Shown here: positions 26,563-35,217 of the stretch, piece by piece
Layout: every line of letters starts with the position of its first letter
How positions within the stretch are numbered: the first letter of the stretch is position 1
Origin: Candidatus Nanopelagicales bacterium
Lineage (GTDB): Bacteria; Actinomycetota; Actinomycetes; S36-B12
NCBI GenBank assembly: GCA_017857175.1
Contig: JAFMDS010000012.1
Location: 1 to 46,786, forward strand
Reading direction: 5' to 3'
Length of the DNA: 46,786 bases
Notes under the pieces: generated by a model
Databases searched by the model: none
What the model saw: the letters and a program-made list of their open reading frames with translations, nothing else
Told to the model about the DNA's origin: nothing
Position numbers and translations under genes: made by a program

Positions 26563-27665
26563 GCACTCCAATGAAAACGAGTTCACAAGATATTCAAGAC
26601 ATGATTAAGAGTGAACAAGTCAGCATTATTCAAAGAATCACGCGGGTTCAAGCGCTGCAAATCGTTCTTGTTCTCCTAACTATTTCGATTATCTTCTCAA
26701 TCATGGCTCCGGATGCTTTCCTCACTGTGTTTAATCTGCGCTCGATCATGATGAATACAGCAATATTTGCGGTTTTGGGTGTGGGAGCAACGTTCGTCAT
26801 CATTACCGCAGGTATCGATTTGTCCATTGGCTCGGTCCTGATTTTCAGTTCTGTGATTTCAGCCATGGTGATGGGAAATCTCGGGGCCTCTGGGTGGACA
26901 ACGTCACTCATCGGTTTAGGGGCGGCGATTCTTTCAGGTGCGGCTTGGGGTTGGTTGAATGGTGTCTTGGTCGCCAAAGCTAAGGTGCCGCCGTTTATTG
27001 TGACATTGGGAACAATGGGAGCAGCCCTTGGTCTGGCTCAAGTTCTCACCGGTGGAATTGACCTTTATGAGATTCCGACTGAAATGGTCGACACGATCGG
27101 CTTTGGAAACCTTTTTGGTGAGTTACCAAATCTCGTTGTGTTGGCGGCTGTAGTTTGCCTACTCGGCGGAGTGCTACTGCACATGACGCGATTTGGCTTG
27201 ACCACCTATGCAGTTGGTTCCAATCCAGAAGCATGTCGTCGGGTTGGCGTCAAAGTTGATCGTCACCTGATTTGGATCTACATAATTTCGGGAGTAACCG
27301 CAGGTCTTGCAGGCTGGATGAGTATCGCCTTTTTCCAGCAGACGTCAATTGGTGGTAACTCCATGACACCTCTCACCGTCATCGCAGGAGTGGTGATCGG
27401 TGGCACATCTCTCTTTGGTGGAATTGGAACAATTTTTGGATCAGTTATCGGTTTGCTCATCCCCGTGGTGTTGCAGTCCGGATTCATCATTATCGGCGTC
27501 GAGTCTTACTGGCAAGGCGTTGTAATCGGAATCTTCCTGATCGCAGCTGTCTACATAGACGGCAAGCGTCGAGAACGTGCGGTGCGCGGATCAGGACGTA
27601 AGCCCAGGCGCCTCCAAGTCGGTGGTGTGCAAGTGGGATCAACTGAAAAGGAAGGTATCAAGTGA
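26559..27665 (+). CDS. Sugar ABC importer permease (RbsC/FrcB-like)
   Basis: The 368-residue membrane protein has 9-10 predicted helices and the carbohydrate-uptake-2 permease signatures: NTAIFAVLGVGATFVIITAGIDLSIGS (about 66-92), NGVLVAKAKVPPFIVTLGTM, YAVGSNPEACRRVGVKVD and VIGGTSLFGGIGTIFGSVIG. The GTG start overlaps the ATPase stop (GTGA), and its stop overlaps the GTG of the binding-protein gene. It forms the membrane pore for the sugar taken up by this operon. Confidence 0.92.
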   Translation: MSTPMKTSSQDIQDMIKSEQVSIIQRITRVQALQIVLVLLTISIIFSIMAPDAFLTVFNLRSIMMNTAIFAVLGVGATFVIITAGIDLSIGSVLIFSSVISAMVMGNLGASGWTTSLIGLGAAILSGAAWGWLNGVLVAKAKVPPFIVTLGTMGAALGLAQVLTGGIDLYEIPTEMVDTIGFGNLFGELPNLVVLAAVVCLLGGVLLHMTRFGLTTYAVGSNPEACRRVGVKVDRHLIWIYIISGVTAGLAGWMSIAFFQQTSIGGNSMTPLTVIAGVVIGGTSLFGGIGTIFGSVIGLLIPVVLQSGFIIIGVESYWQGVVIGIFLIAAVYIDGKRRERAVRGSGRKPRRLQVGGVQVGSTEKEGIK

Positions 27666-28639
27666 ACGCAAAAATAAAGAAGTCAGCGATCACGGCACTG
27701 AGTGTCGGGCTCGTGGCAGGACTCACCCTCGGCGTTGCTCAACCTGCAAATGCTGCAGGGGAAGACATCGTGTTTATTCAGGGTGTCAAGGGTGATGGTT
27801 TCTACATCACAATGGACTGCGGCATTCAAGCTGCGGCGAAGAAGGCTGGTGCCAAGGTCACGACAGTTGGTCCAGCTAAGTTCGACGCAACACTCCAGAA
27901 GCCAATCTTGGACTCCATCGTGGCAAAGGGCCCCGATGCAATCCTGATTGCGCCGAACGATGTGAATGCAATGCAGAAGCCTCTCGAAAATGCTGCAAAG
28001 AAGGGCATCAAGATTGTGCTTGTCGACACAACGGTGAAGAAGCCGAAGTTTGCTGCATCGGCAATTTCTTCGAATAACTTCGCAGGCGGTCAGGAAGCAT
28101 TCAAGGCCGTTCAGAAACTGGTTCCAGGCGGAGGCGATGTCCTAGGTATTGGTGTCAAGCCCGGTATCAGCACAACGGACGCTCGCGATGCAGGCTTCAA
28201 GTCAGCCGTTGGCAAGAGCGGTGGCAAGTACACATTCATTGGCCAGGAGTACTCGGACAATGAGCCCGCTAAGGCAGCACAAATCACGACAGCAGCAATC
28301 GCCGCTAATCCAAACCTGAAGGCAATCTTTGCTTCTAACCTCTTCTCAGCTCAAGGTGCAGCAACAGGCATCAAGCAGGCTGGCAAGGAAGGCCAGATTG
28401 TTGTCATTGGATTCGATGCTGGTCCCGATCAGGTAAAGGCACTCAAGGCCGGAACTGTTCAGGCACTCATTGCTCAGCAGCCATCAACAATCGGTACCAA
28501 GGGTGTCGAGCAGGCAATCAAGGCAATCAAGGGCCAGAAGACAAAGAAGAAGATCACCACTGGTTTCACGATCCTGACAAAGGCCAACGTGAACACAGCA
28601 GCAGGCAAGAAAGCACAGTACCTTTCAAAGTGCGCATAA
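27662..28639 (+). CDS. Sugar ABC importer periplasmic-type binding protein
   Basis: The 325-residue protein has a Sec signal peptide (MNAKIKKSAITALSVG, cleavage after PANA, about residue 31) and no lipobox Cys. The mature part is an RbsB-type type I binding fold: FIQGVKGDGFYITMDCGIQAA, DAILIAPNDVNAM, IVLVDTTVKK, GFKSAVGKSGGKYTFIGQEYSDNEPAKAAQ, IVVIGFDAGPDQVKAL, and LIAQQPSTIGTKGVEQAI. Two Cys (near 54 and 324) might pair. Lys codons are mostly AAG and the codon choice is more biased than in neighbouring genes, suggesting high expression. It begins with GTG overlapping the permease stop and is followed by a strong terminator. Confidence 0.92.
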   Translation: MNAKIKKSAITALSVGLVAGLTLGVAQPANAAGEDIVFIQGVKGDGFYITMDCGIQAAAKKAGAKVTTVGPAKFDATLQKPILDSIVAKGPDAILIAPNDVNAMQKPLENAAKKGIKIVLVDTTVKKPKFAASAISSNNFAGGQEAFKAVQKLVPGGGDVLGIGVKPGISTTDARDAGFKSAVGKSGGKYTFIGQEYSDNEPAKAAQITTAAIAANPNLKAIFASNLFSAQGAATGIKQAGKEGQIVVIGFDAGPDQVKALKAGTVQALIAQQPSTIGTKGVEQAIKAIKGQKTKKKITTGFTILTKANVNTAAGKKAQYLSKCA

Positions 28640-28660
28640 TGCACTGAGATAAGAAATCGA

Positions 28661-28703
28661 AGGGCCGTGTACCGGAAAACCCGGTGCACGGCCCTTACTT
28701 TTT
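28661..28703 (+). terminator. Strong intrinsic terminator of the sugar operon
   Basis: AGGGCCGTGTACCGG (28661-28675) pairs with CCGGTGCACGGCCCT (28681-28695) in a 15-pair stem with one T-G wobble and a five-base loop, followed by TACTTTTT. It lies 21 bp after the binding-protein stop. Confidence 0.88.
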
Positions 28704-28755
28704 GACACGAAATTGCAGCGCAGTCTCTCCCTTGGGGGAGTTGATCTGCTGGCGG

Positions 28756-29190
28756 CTACTCTTCTAACAAGTAGCAGTTGCCATCGAGATATTCCGCGAC
28801 CGAAGTGGTCACAGATGCAGGATCTGCTGCCGCAATTTCTGATTCAGAATTGAGGTATTCAGCAACAGCGGTAACCGCAGCGTCGGGATCCGTGGCGAAT
28901 GTTGCGCACCATCCTTCAACGGTTGCTGCATCGGCATATTCATTACCTTCGATTGGCCACATAGTGTCAAGAAAAACTGTGACCGCGAAACTGGCGTCGG
29001 CCATGGCCCCAGTTACCGCCTCTGCCTCACCAGTATCTTCTGATTCGACAGATTCAACTGAATCAGCAGACTCAGTGTTCGAACTGCTCGAACCGCTCGA
29101 TTCAGATGCGCTCCCGCACGCTGATAAAAGTGCGATTGTTGCAACGGAAATGGCTGAAACAGCCATCTTGGAAAATCGAATTGCTCGCAT
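28756..29190 (-). CDS. Small acidic lipoprotein, function unknown
   Basis: The 144-residue product carries a lipoprotein signal: MRAIRFSKMAVS, a hydrophobic core, and lipobox LLSAC with Cys at about 25. A Ser/Glu/Asp-rich linker follows (about residues 29-55), then a small domain, DASFAVTVFLDTMWPIEGNEYADAAT, with two further Cys (near 94 and 138) that may form a disulphide. It is anchored to the outer face of the membrane. I recognise no family. It is divergent from purU across 182 bp. Confidence 0.75.
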   Translation of the reverse strand: MRAIRFSKMAVSAISVATIALLSACGSASESSGSSSSNTESADSVESVESEDTGEAEAVTGAMADASFAVTVFLDTMWPIEGNEYADAATVEGWCATFATDPDAAVTAVAEYLNSESEIAAADPASVTTSVAEYLDGNCYLLEE

Positions 29191-29372
29191 GTTTTGCCTC
29201 TCTAGGACGGAGCCTTAAGTCTACTACTGGCCGAGGCAATTACCGTCCAGCGGTGAGTGTTACCCATGTTCTCACTCCCAGAGCATTTAGTGGAAATTTT
29301 CGAATGCAATATGGGCTGAGTCCGGGGATGCATCGTCGGCTCATCGCGGCGAGCGCTGTTACCCTTCCCATC

Positions 29373-30224
29373 GTGCCCACATACATTCTCACTATCACCT
29401 GTCCAGATGGTCCCGGAATTATTCACGCTGTCAGTGGTGCGCTCTTAGAGTTTGAGGCCAACATTCTCGAGCAGGAACAGTATTCAGATCTTGACACAAA
29501 TTTATTCTTTTCTCGGACAAGATTTGATAGCAGTTTCGAAGATGTGGACCAGGTTCGACAGATTATTGCTGAGCGCACGTCGACCCTGAACACGAAAGTC
29601 GGACTGCGCCTTGAATCTGCGCATAAGCGAGCCCTGATCCTTGTTTCCCAATACGACCACTGCCTTCTGGATTTGCTCTACCGGCGTGATGCAGGTGAGC
29701 TTCCACTGGACATTGTTGGGATTGTTTCAAATCATGAAACGTGCAGGGCAATTGCTGATCGCCACGGGATTCCATTTCATTACCTGCCTGTGACCGCCGA
29801 TACCAAGGCAGGACAAGAGACAGCGTTACTCGCGTTGGTGGAACAGGAGTCTGTGGACCTAGTAGTTCTGGCTCGTTACATGCAGATTTTGAGTGATAGT
29901 GCCTGCAGGGCACTCAACGGTCGGGTTATTAACATCCACCACTCATTCCTGCCTGGATTCAAAGGCGCACGCCCCTACCATCAAGCTCACGCCCGCGGTG
30001 TCAAACTCATTGGCGCAACGGCTCACTTTGTTACCTCTGACCTCGACGAAGGACCGATCATCGAGCAGGATGTCGAGAGAGTTGACCACAGGTTCACCGC
30101 TGACGTTTACGCCGAGATTGGTCGGGATGTAGAGCGGTTAGTGCTCTCGAGAGCAGTGCGGCTCTTTGCACAAGACCGCGTGTTTCTCAACGGTCAGCGA
30201 ACCGTGGTCTTAGGACCTATGTAG
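29373..30224 (+). CDS. purU: Formyltetrahydrofolate deformylase
   Basis: The 283-residue enzyme hydrolyses 10-formyl-THF to formate and THF. It has an N-terminal ACT domain (TYILTITCPDGPGIIHAVSGALLE, residues 3-26) and a C-terminal formyl-transferase fold with IVSNHETCRAIADRHGIPFHYLPV, the catalytic set NIHHSFLPGFKGARPYHQA (about 188-206) and Asp in DLDEGPII. A GTG at 29373 is proposed because the ACT domain begins two residues later and the length fits the family; an in-frame ATG at 29328 would add 15 residues, and longer frames run back to 29106. No clear ribosome site is seen. Confidence 0.88.
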   Translation: MPTYILTITCPDGPGIIHAVSGALLEFEANILEQEQYSDLDTNLFFSRTRFDSSFEDVDQVRQIIAERTSTLNTKVGLRLESAHKRALILVSQYDHCLLDLLYRRDAGELPLDIVGIVSNHETCRAIADRHGIPFHYLPVTADTKAGQETALLALVEQESVDLVVLARYMQILSDSACRALNGRVINIHHSFLPGFKGARPYHQAHARGVKLIGATAHFVTSDLDEGPIIEQDVERVDHRFTADVYAEIGRDVERLVLSRAVRLFAQDRVFLNGQRTVVLGPM

Positions 30225-30603
30225 AAGCCTGTTGAAGTTCGACCTTGAAATGGGTCAGTGATTAATGGCAGTACCCACCACATGGATTCCAATCAATTCT
30301 GCGGGCTGGCGTGGGTTGGTTGCGGTTGTTTCATTGTCTCTTACTTCCGACACCGCACCACCAAGTGGTTTTCGTGTTATCGAGTGTGGAGCGAGGATGT
30401 CCATCAATTTTGTCGGTAGTGAGTCGGCTGTTATCTGCCGCGGTAAACCACAGGTTGGAAAGTCTGTGGACTCGGTAACTGACCCTCTGTGATCCTGCTA
30501 CTCTTCTGGGCAGTAGCCGGTTGATGCGAGTCAAATTTGGAGCAAGATTCTTGTCCTGAATGTGAGTTTCATAGGCATTGATTCAACGGATGAGGAGGTA
30601 GCC
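30225..30603. other. Intergenic region before the injection-system genes
   Basis: No supported gene occupies these 379 bases; the open frame at 30265-30492 has no ribosome site or recognisable domain. A six-pair inverted repeat GCTACT (30497-30502) / AGTAGC (30512-30517) lies about 90 bp before the first eCIS gene, and TACTCT within it could act as a -10 element. This is the only promoter-sized gap before the plus-strand eCIS genes, so their promoter should lie here. Confidence 0.4.
30592..30599 (+). promoter_or_regulatory. Strong ribosome binding site deciding the cap gene start
   Basis: GAGGAGGT ends four bases before ATG 30604. It shows that translation starts there, not at the longer in-frame start at 30562. 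Confidence 0.8.
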
Positions 30604-31272
30604 ATGTTCGCCGACGTCGACAGAGCTGTTGCTGCGCTCCTCGAAACTGAGAAAATCGCCGGACAGGCTCCCAAAGTTTCATTCGAAGCTCCCAAACGTG
30701 ATTGGGCAGCGCAACAAACAGCTCCGGTACTCAACCTATTTTTGGCAGACATCCGTGAAGACCTGAGCCGCCGCTCGACAACCTTGATCGAAGAGGTCAA
30801 CGATGACGGATTTGTTGTGTCTCGCCAGCAGCCATATCGGTTCTTTAATGTGACTTATGCGCTGACGGCGTGGGCATCACGCCCTGCTGATGATCATCAT
30901 TTACTGGGATTGGCCTTGAGCGCGCTCGTCAAGTACGACTACATTCCAGCCGAGTTTTGTCAGGGTGAGTTGTTGGCACTCGTTGAATCTGGACATCAGT
31001 TGCACCTACGAGCAGGAGGAAAGATTTTTTCAGATCGTTTTGCAACTGAACTGTGGCCTGCATTGGGCACCGATTATCACCCGATCTTGCCTGTCGTTGT
31101 GAGCTTGCCGGTAGCGGCGGGTATCCCTGAGGCTGCTGGTCCACCACAGACTGTGCCTCCCAAAATCACGGTGTCCGATACTGGTTCGGGTCTAACCGAT
31201 TCTGTCGAAGGGCGTGATCCCAAAGACCCGGAGAAGGGCATCCGCACCAGGCGTCGTTCCCCGCAATCATGA
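30604..31272 (+). CDS. eCIS tail terminator/cap-like protein (DUF4255, Afp16/Pvc16-like)
   Basis: The 222-residue protein starts MFADVDRAVAALLE and continues TAPVLNLFLADIREDLSRR and RFFNVTYALTAWASRPADDHHLLGLAL, the pattern of DUF4255 proteins that cap or set the length of contractile injection particles (Afp16/Pvc16). About 60 residues at the C-terminus are Pro/Gly/Asp-rich and probably disordered. The start is fixed by the preceding ribosome site. It overlaps the ATPase gene by ATGA, as these two genes often pair in eCIS clusters. Confidence 0.85.
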   Translation: MFADVDRAVAALLETEKIAGQAPKVSFEAPKRDWAAQQTAPVLNLFLADIREDLSRRSTTLIEEVNDDGFVVSRQQPYRFFNVTYALTAWASRPADDHHLLGLALSALVKYDYIPAEFCQGELLALVESGHQLHLRAGGKIFSDRFATELWPALGTDYHPILPVVVSLPVAAGIPEAAGPPQTVPPKITVSDTGSGLTDSVEGRDPKDPEKGIRTRRRSPQS

Positions 31273-33224
31273 CCACTAAAGGTTCGAGGGCGACCAAGCC
31301 AACAAAGGAATCAAAAGACTTTGGCCAAATCGTGCAATTACTGGGTGAACGAATCGCCGTTGCGGTCGATGCTTCGCGTCGTGATGGGGACATTCCCGAT
31401 GACCGCCGCGGGCTTGTCTTCCCTCACGATCTCATAATTCGCGACGCCACGACCCCGCAAGCACAACTGCCTACGTTGTCGCTGGGTCCAGGTGACCTAC
31501 CCGAATCACTGGACAAGTTGATTAGTGTCATGGGGATCAGTGACACAGAAGTTGGGATTTTACTCTTGTCAGCAGTCACTGCGATTGATCCACGATTTGA
31601 GCATTTCTTTATTGTGCTCAACAATGAAGTAGATACTCGAGGCCCAATGGTGTCAACGGCGTTGAGGCTGTTGGGGCAAGACCCAGCAAACCCAATAGCG
31701 CGAGCTCTCTTTGATTCCCAGTCGCCATTGCGGTCATTGGGTCTTGTCCAGTTGCATCGGCCTGATCACTCACTGGCTGCGCAGATTCTTGATGCACCAG
31801 AGCGCGTTGTGCGACATCTGTTGGGAGATTCATCCATCGATCCTGCGATTGTTGATTTCGTTTCAATAGTTACCAACCCGTTGATACCCGCCAAGCTTCT
31901 ACCTCAAATAGATCTGAGTTCCCTCAACGATGTGGGACAGGAATTGTCAAGTTCCTTTACTCTAGGTATGCGCTCACGACCCGGAACCGCCGGGCTCGCA
32001 CAGGCACAACACTGGCTGAAGGCACAGGGTTTTCCTGCAGTAATCACATATGACTGCAGTGTTAATGCCGTTATAAAGGATGAAATTAGTAAACAATTCC
32101 TCGCAGTCGTGCGTGAAGCAGCCTTGAGGGGTCTGCCGATTGTGATTGACCTACGTCGTAGCGATACGGAGTTTATTCGCGCGGTCAGCGACTTAGCGTT
32201 CAAAGCTATGGTCCCCATTGTTCTGATTTATGCAGCAACCATGCATGGTGACTCGACGCGAATTCGCATTGTTGACCTACCCATGTCAACTGCGACGCAA
32301 CGCGAAACATGGTGGGACCATCTCGATCTGGGTTCCACTGAGCGAAACACATTACTTCGACTTGAGCCAGAGGAAATTAATTCCAGAATTCAAGGTGCGC
32401 AATCACTCTTTGATGCCGCACCGAGTGGCATGACGTCTTTGGCGCGCAGAGTTGATCCAACTTTTCAATTGAATGATGTGATCGTGGAAGAGTCAGTGTC
32501 ACGGGGCTTGAGCGAACTACTTAATCGAGTGCGCTTACGCTCAACAGTGCTTGATGAGTGGGATATGCGCCCAGGTGGAATTAGAGGCCGCGGAATAACG
32601 GCTCTCTTCGCTGGGCCATCTGGCACTGGAAAAACCATGGCGGCTGAAGCACTGGCTGGGGTCTTGGGTGTCCCACTCTTTCATGTAGATCTTTCAAGCG
32701 TCGTTGATAAATACATTGGAGAGACTGAAAAGAATCTGGAAAGAATTTTCTCTGTTGCTGAAAATGCTGATGGAGTTTTACTTTTCGATGAAGCAGACGC
32801 GTTATTTGGCAAGAGATCGCAGGTTTCTGATGCGCGCGACAGGCATGCGAATATTGAAGTAGCGTTTCTGCTTCAACGTATGGAGTCTTTTGATGGATTG
32901 GCCATTCTGACGTCCAATCTTCGATCCAATCTCGACGCCGCATTTACTCGACGCCTAGATTGCATTGTCGATTTTGTGGAACCGACCGCTGTGCTGAGAG
33001 AGGAAATTTGGCAGCGGTGTGTTCAGGGGCGTGCCGCAGGAGTGACCCCTGAACAGTGGCAACAACTGGCTTCGCTGGAATTAACGGGAGGTGCAATCCG
33101 CTCCTCGGTGGTCTCGGCGGCCTACCAGGCCGCATCGAGCGAGACAGATATCGAGTTTGCTCACCTTCTTGAGGGTGCCAGAAGTGAGTGGTTCAAAATG
33201 GGCAGGCTTTCATTCCCGCTCTAA
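31269..33224 (+). CDS. eCIS AAA+ ATPase (Afp15/Pvc15-like)
   Basis: The 651-residue protein has a long N-terminal region (about 1-420, the usual winged-helix-like/inactive part of eCIS ATPases) and a C-terminal AAA+ domain with Walker A GPSGTGKT (about 449-456), VDKYIGETEKNLERIF, Walker B GVLLFDEADALFG (about 502-514), sensor AILTSNLRSNLD and arginine finger TRRLDCIVDF. In known eCIS this ATPase is required for assembly or cargo loading. Its presence, together with DUF4255 and DUF4157, marks an eCIS, not a phage. It overlaps the cap gene by ATGA. Confidence 0.9.
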   Translation: MTTKGSRATKPTKESKDFGQIVQLLGERIAVAVDASRRDGDIPDDRRGLVFPHDLIIRDATTPQAQLPTLSLGPGDLPESLDKLISVMGISDTEVGILLLSAVTAIDPRFEHFFIVLNNEVDTRGPMVSTALRLLGQDPANPIARALFDSQSPLRSLGLVQLHRPDHSLAAQILDAPERVVRHLLGDSSIDPAIVDFVSIVTNPLIPAKLLPQIDLSSLNDVGQELSSSFTLGMRSRPGTAGLAQAQHWLKAQGFPAVITYDCSVNAVIKDEISKQFLAVVREAALRGLPIVIDLRRSDTEFIRAVSDLAFKAMVPIVLIYAATMHGDSTRIRIVDLPMSTATQRETWWDHLDLGSTERNTLLRLEPEEINSRIQGAQSLFDAAPSGMTSLARRVDPTFQLNDVIVEESVSRGLSELLNRVRLRSTVLDEWDMRPGGIRGRGITALFAGPSGTGKTMAAEALAGVLGVPLFHVDLSSVVDKYIGETEKNLERIFSVAENADGVLLFDEADALFGKRSQVSDARDRHANIEVAFLLQRMESFDGLAILTSNLRSNLDAAFTRRLDCIVDFVEPTAVLREEIWQRCVQGRAAGVTPEQWQQLASLELTGGAIRSSVVSAAYQAASSETDIEFAHLLEGARSEWFKMGRLSFPL

Positions 33225-33309
33225 GTGAGAGTGCAAATAGGAATTATATGAACAGGGCTTTTCGGGAGTAGTAGAGTTTTGTTACTGGTCTCCGGAAAGG
33301 CTCTGAAAA

Positions 33310-34917
33310 ATGCCCCCCACGCACAGCGCAAAGGCGTCAGCTTCTGCTGAAGAGGCCAAGGCTCAAGCTCCAAAATCAGCATCCCAGCCGGCCACGGCAA
33401 CCCGTCCGGTATCGGATCCTGCGCTCAGTGTGAAGGGTTCACGGCCTGATACGGGAACTAGCCGCGAGGCTCCCTCAACTTTCGAAACCTTCGGGCGCTC
33501 AGGCGGTATGGCTTTGGCCAAACTGGGTCAAGTGGGCCACCAAGTCGTGACCGCAGGGCCCATGGGCGCCTCTGGGACGGCAATTAATGAGGCAGCGAGC
33601 AGTATGGGATACGGCGGCCCGTCACTGTCGACGCTCGGTGTTCATGCATCAGTTGCCGCGACCGCACTGGGACGCATGACCATGGAAGCAAGTGGTGCTA
33701 AGCCCACCGATGTTGCTGAAGTGGAGCGAGCCAAGTACAAGGCGAGCAAGGCCCAGGTGCAACACGCAGACATGGTTTCCGACTCCCGAAAAAAATTAGC
33801 GTCAGGGGAATCAGCCCCCACATTGAAGGAAACCCAAGCGGCCTTGACGTCTGCAGACAGCCCTGAAGCGAAAGAAAAATTGGCCCAGGAACACATGGCG
33901 ATGTATCGGGCGAAGAAGAATCTCGAAACTGGTACCAAGAGTTCTGGGCGTTTACAGGCGAGAACCCATCAACTGACGCGGGCACTTGCGCTGGGTAAAG
34001 CAGTTGAACAAACGGGACATCGCGCGGGGTATGAAAGCACAATTGAGGAATCTGCCAATGTCTTGGGTGCAACAGCGAAGCGAGGGGCTGATGGTGAGGT
34101 TTCCCTTAGAGGTTCAGACAAGCTGCCGAAAGAGGAAGTTGGTGGAGCGACTGCCCAGAAACTCGCGTTGTTCCATCGAGGGATTCAAGCAGCCGGTGAC
34201 ACCTTGGGTGGAAGTACAGGTGAAGAGGATCTCCTGAAAGGAAATAACGCCACGGCATTGGCCAAGTCTGGCGCGGGAGCCCTGCGCGAAGTGGGTGTGC
34301 ACGGCGCAGGCAAGCTCGCCGATGCCCATGGACTGGGCGGAGCAGGCTCCTTTGTCGTGGACGCTGGGGCTAAGGCAGGGGGCGCGCTGTTAGGCGGAGT
34401 TGGTTGGGCCCTGGGTGCGGCCACGGGTATTGAAGCTAAGGCAAAAAACCAAGACAATGTTGATGCCGTCAAGAAGTACACAGGTGAAGGCGGCGGCACT
34501 TCGCGTGCTCAAGAAATAGAGGAGCGCGGACTGAGAGCCCGACCTCAAGCAAATGGTTTCAATGACGCCCAAGCTGGACTGCCTTCGGTGGACTACTCCA
34601 AAGAGGGTGATTCGTGGGGCGAAGCCCTCGACAAGGCCGCCGCGGACGGCCATACCTGGAAAGACAATGGGGTGAAAGGCGCCCTTAGCGGTTTCGGCGC
34701 AGGAGTGGCTGGGGCTGCCAGAGGTTTTTGGAATACGACGTCGGGCACGCTTGGCAAGGCCGCAAAGGATGCCGGAACGATGGCTTCTCGGTTGAAACAG
34801 ACTGCTGTCAACAAGTGGAAGTCGGGGACGAGTTGGTTGAAATCCGCCCTTTTCGGCAAATCCCATGGTGCTGGTGATTCTGAGGACGAGGGCATCGAGA
34901 TGACGTCTCGCTCGTAA
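33310..34917 (+). CDS. Ala/Gly/Lys-rich protein, candidate eCIS cargo
   Basis: The 535-residue protein matches no family I recognise. Residues 1-60 are Pro/Ala/Ser/Thr/Lys-rich and probably disordered, like the N-terminal packaging leaders of several eCIS effectors. Charged helices, probably coiled, follow (about 110-215). Next comes a Gly/Ala-rich stretch with GxxxG spacing (about 325-375; GAGSFVVDAGAKAGGALLGG) and a second, GALSGFGAGVAGAARGFW, near 455-475, followed by a basic tail. Such glycine-rich amphipathic runs can insert in membranes. GGAAAGG precedes ATG 33310. It lies between the ATPase and a LysM/Fn3-like gene, a usual cargo position. Effector status is inference. Confidence 0.7.
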   Translation: MPPTHSAKASASAEEAKAQAPKSASQPATATRPVSDPALSVKGSRPDTGTSREAPSTFETFGRSGGMALAKLGQVGHQVVTAGPMGASGTAINEAASSMGYGGPSLSTLGVHASVAATALGRMTMEASGAKPTDVAEVERAKYKASKAQVQHADMVSDSRKKLASGESAPTLKETQAALTSADSPEAKEKLAQEHMAMYRAKKNLETGTKSSGRLQARTHQLTRALALGKAVEQTGHRAGYESTIEESANVLGATAKRGADGEVSLRGSDKLPKEEVGGATAQKLALFHRGIQAAGDTLGGSTGEEDLLKGNNATALAKSGAGALREVGVHGAGKLADAHGLGGAGSFVVDAGAKAGGALLGGVGWALGAATGIEAKAKNQDNVDAVKKYTGEGGGTSRAQEIEERGLRARPQANGFNDAQAGLPSVDYSKEGDSWGEALDKAAADGHTWKDNGVKGALSGFGAGVAGAARGFWNTTSGTLGKAAKDAGTMASRLKQTAVNKWKSGTSWLKSALFGKSHGAGDSEDEGIEMTSRS

Positions 34918-35217
34918 CGCCGCCTAACTCCTTCCTCAATAACTTTTCAGATCCACTCCGTGAAAACTGGAAACTCATGGGACTAAAGTGAAAAAAAGAG
35001 AGCTATGAGGCGTGTCGCACAGAGTGAAATACCCCACTTGTGGTCGAATTGAGCCGTTGATGGCCCCTCATTAACTGTCGTTGCGCCTGCCTTTACTGGA
35101 ATGGGTGGAACCTCAATCAATTGAGGGACCCGCAACGAGAGTTGGGACGCTTGACCTTCCCCAAAAAGTCCCTGGCTTCGCTCGCGAAGCCAAAAAATGA
35201 AGTGAGGCAGTCCAGTA
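34918..35217. other. Leader region with stable hairpin before the LysM/Fn3 gene
   Basis: No gene is supported in these 300 bases. They hold a perfect hairpin (35173-35192) just upstream of the next start, and probably a promoter, since the gap exceeds others in this plus-strand block. Confidence 0.4.
35173..35192 (+). promoter_or_regulatory. 8-bp perfect hairpin in the leader
   Basis: TGGCTTCG and CGAAGCCA pair perfectly around the loop CTCG. It ends 26 bases before ATG 35218, with A-tracts on both sides. It could be a translation-control hairpin or, on the opposite strand, a terminator-like element with a T run four bases after the stem. Confidence 0.5.

Noticed and set aside
34390-34866. 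158-residue minus-strand frame inside the candidate cargo gene
   Set aside because: Antisense shadow of a GC-rich coding region; no domain or ribosome site.
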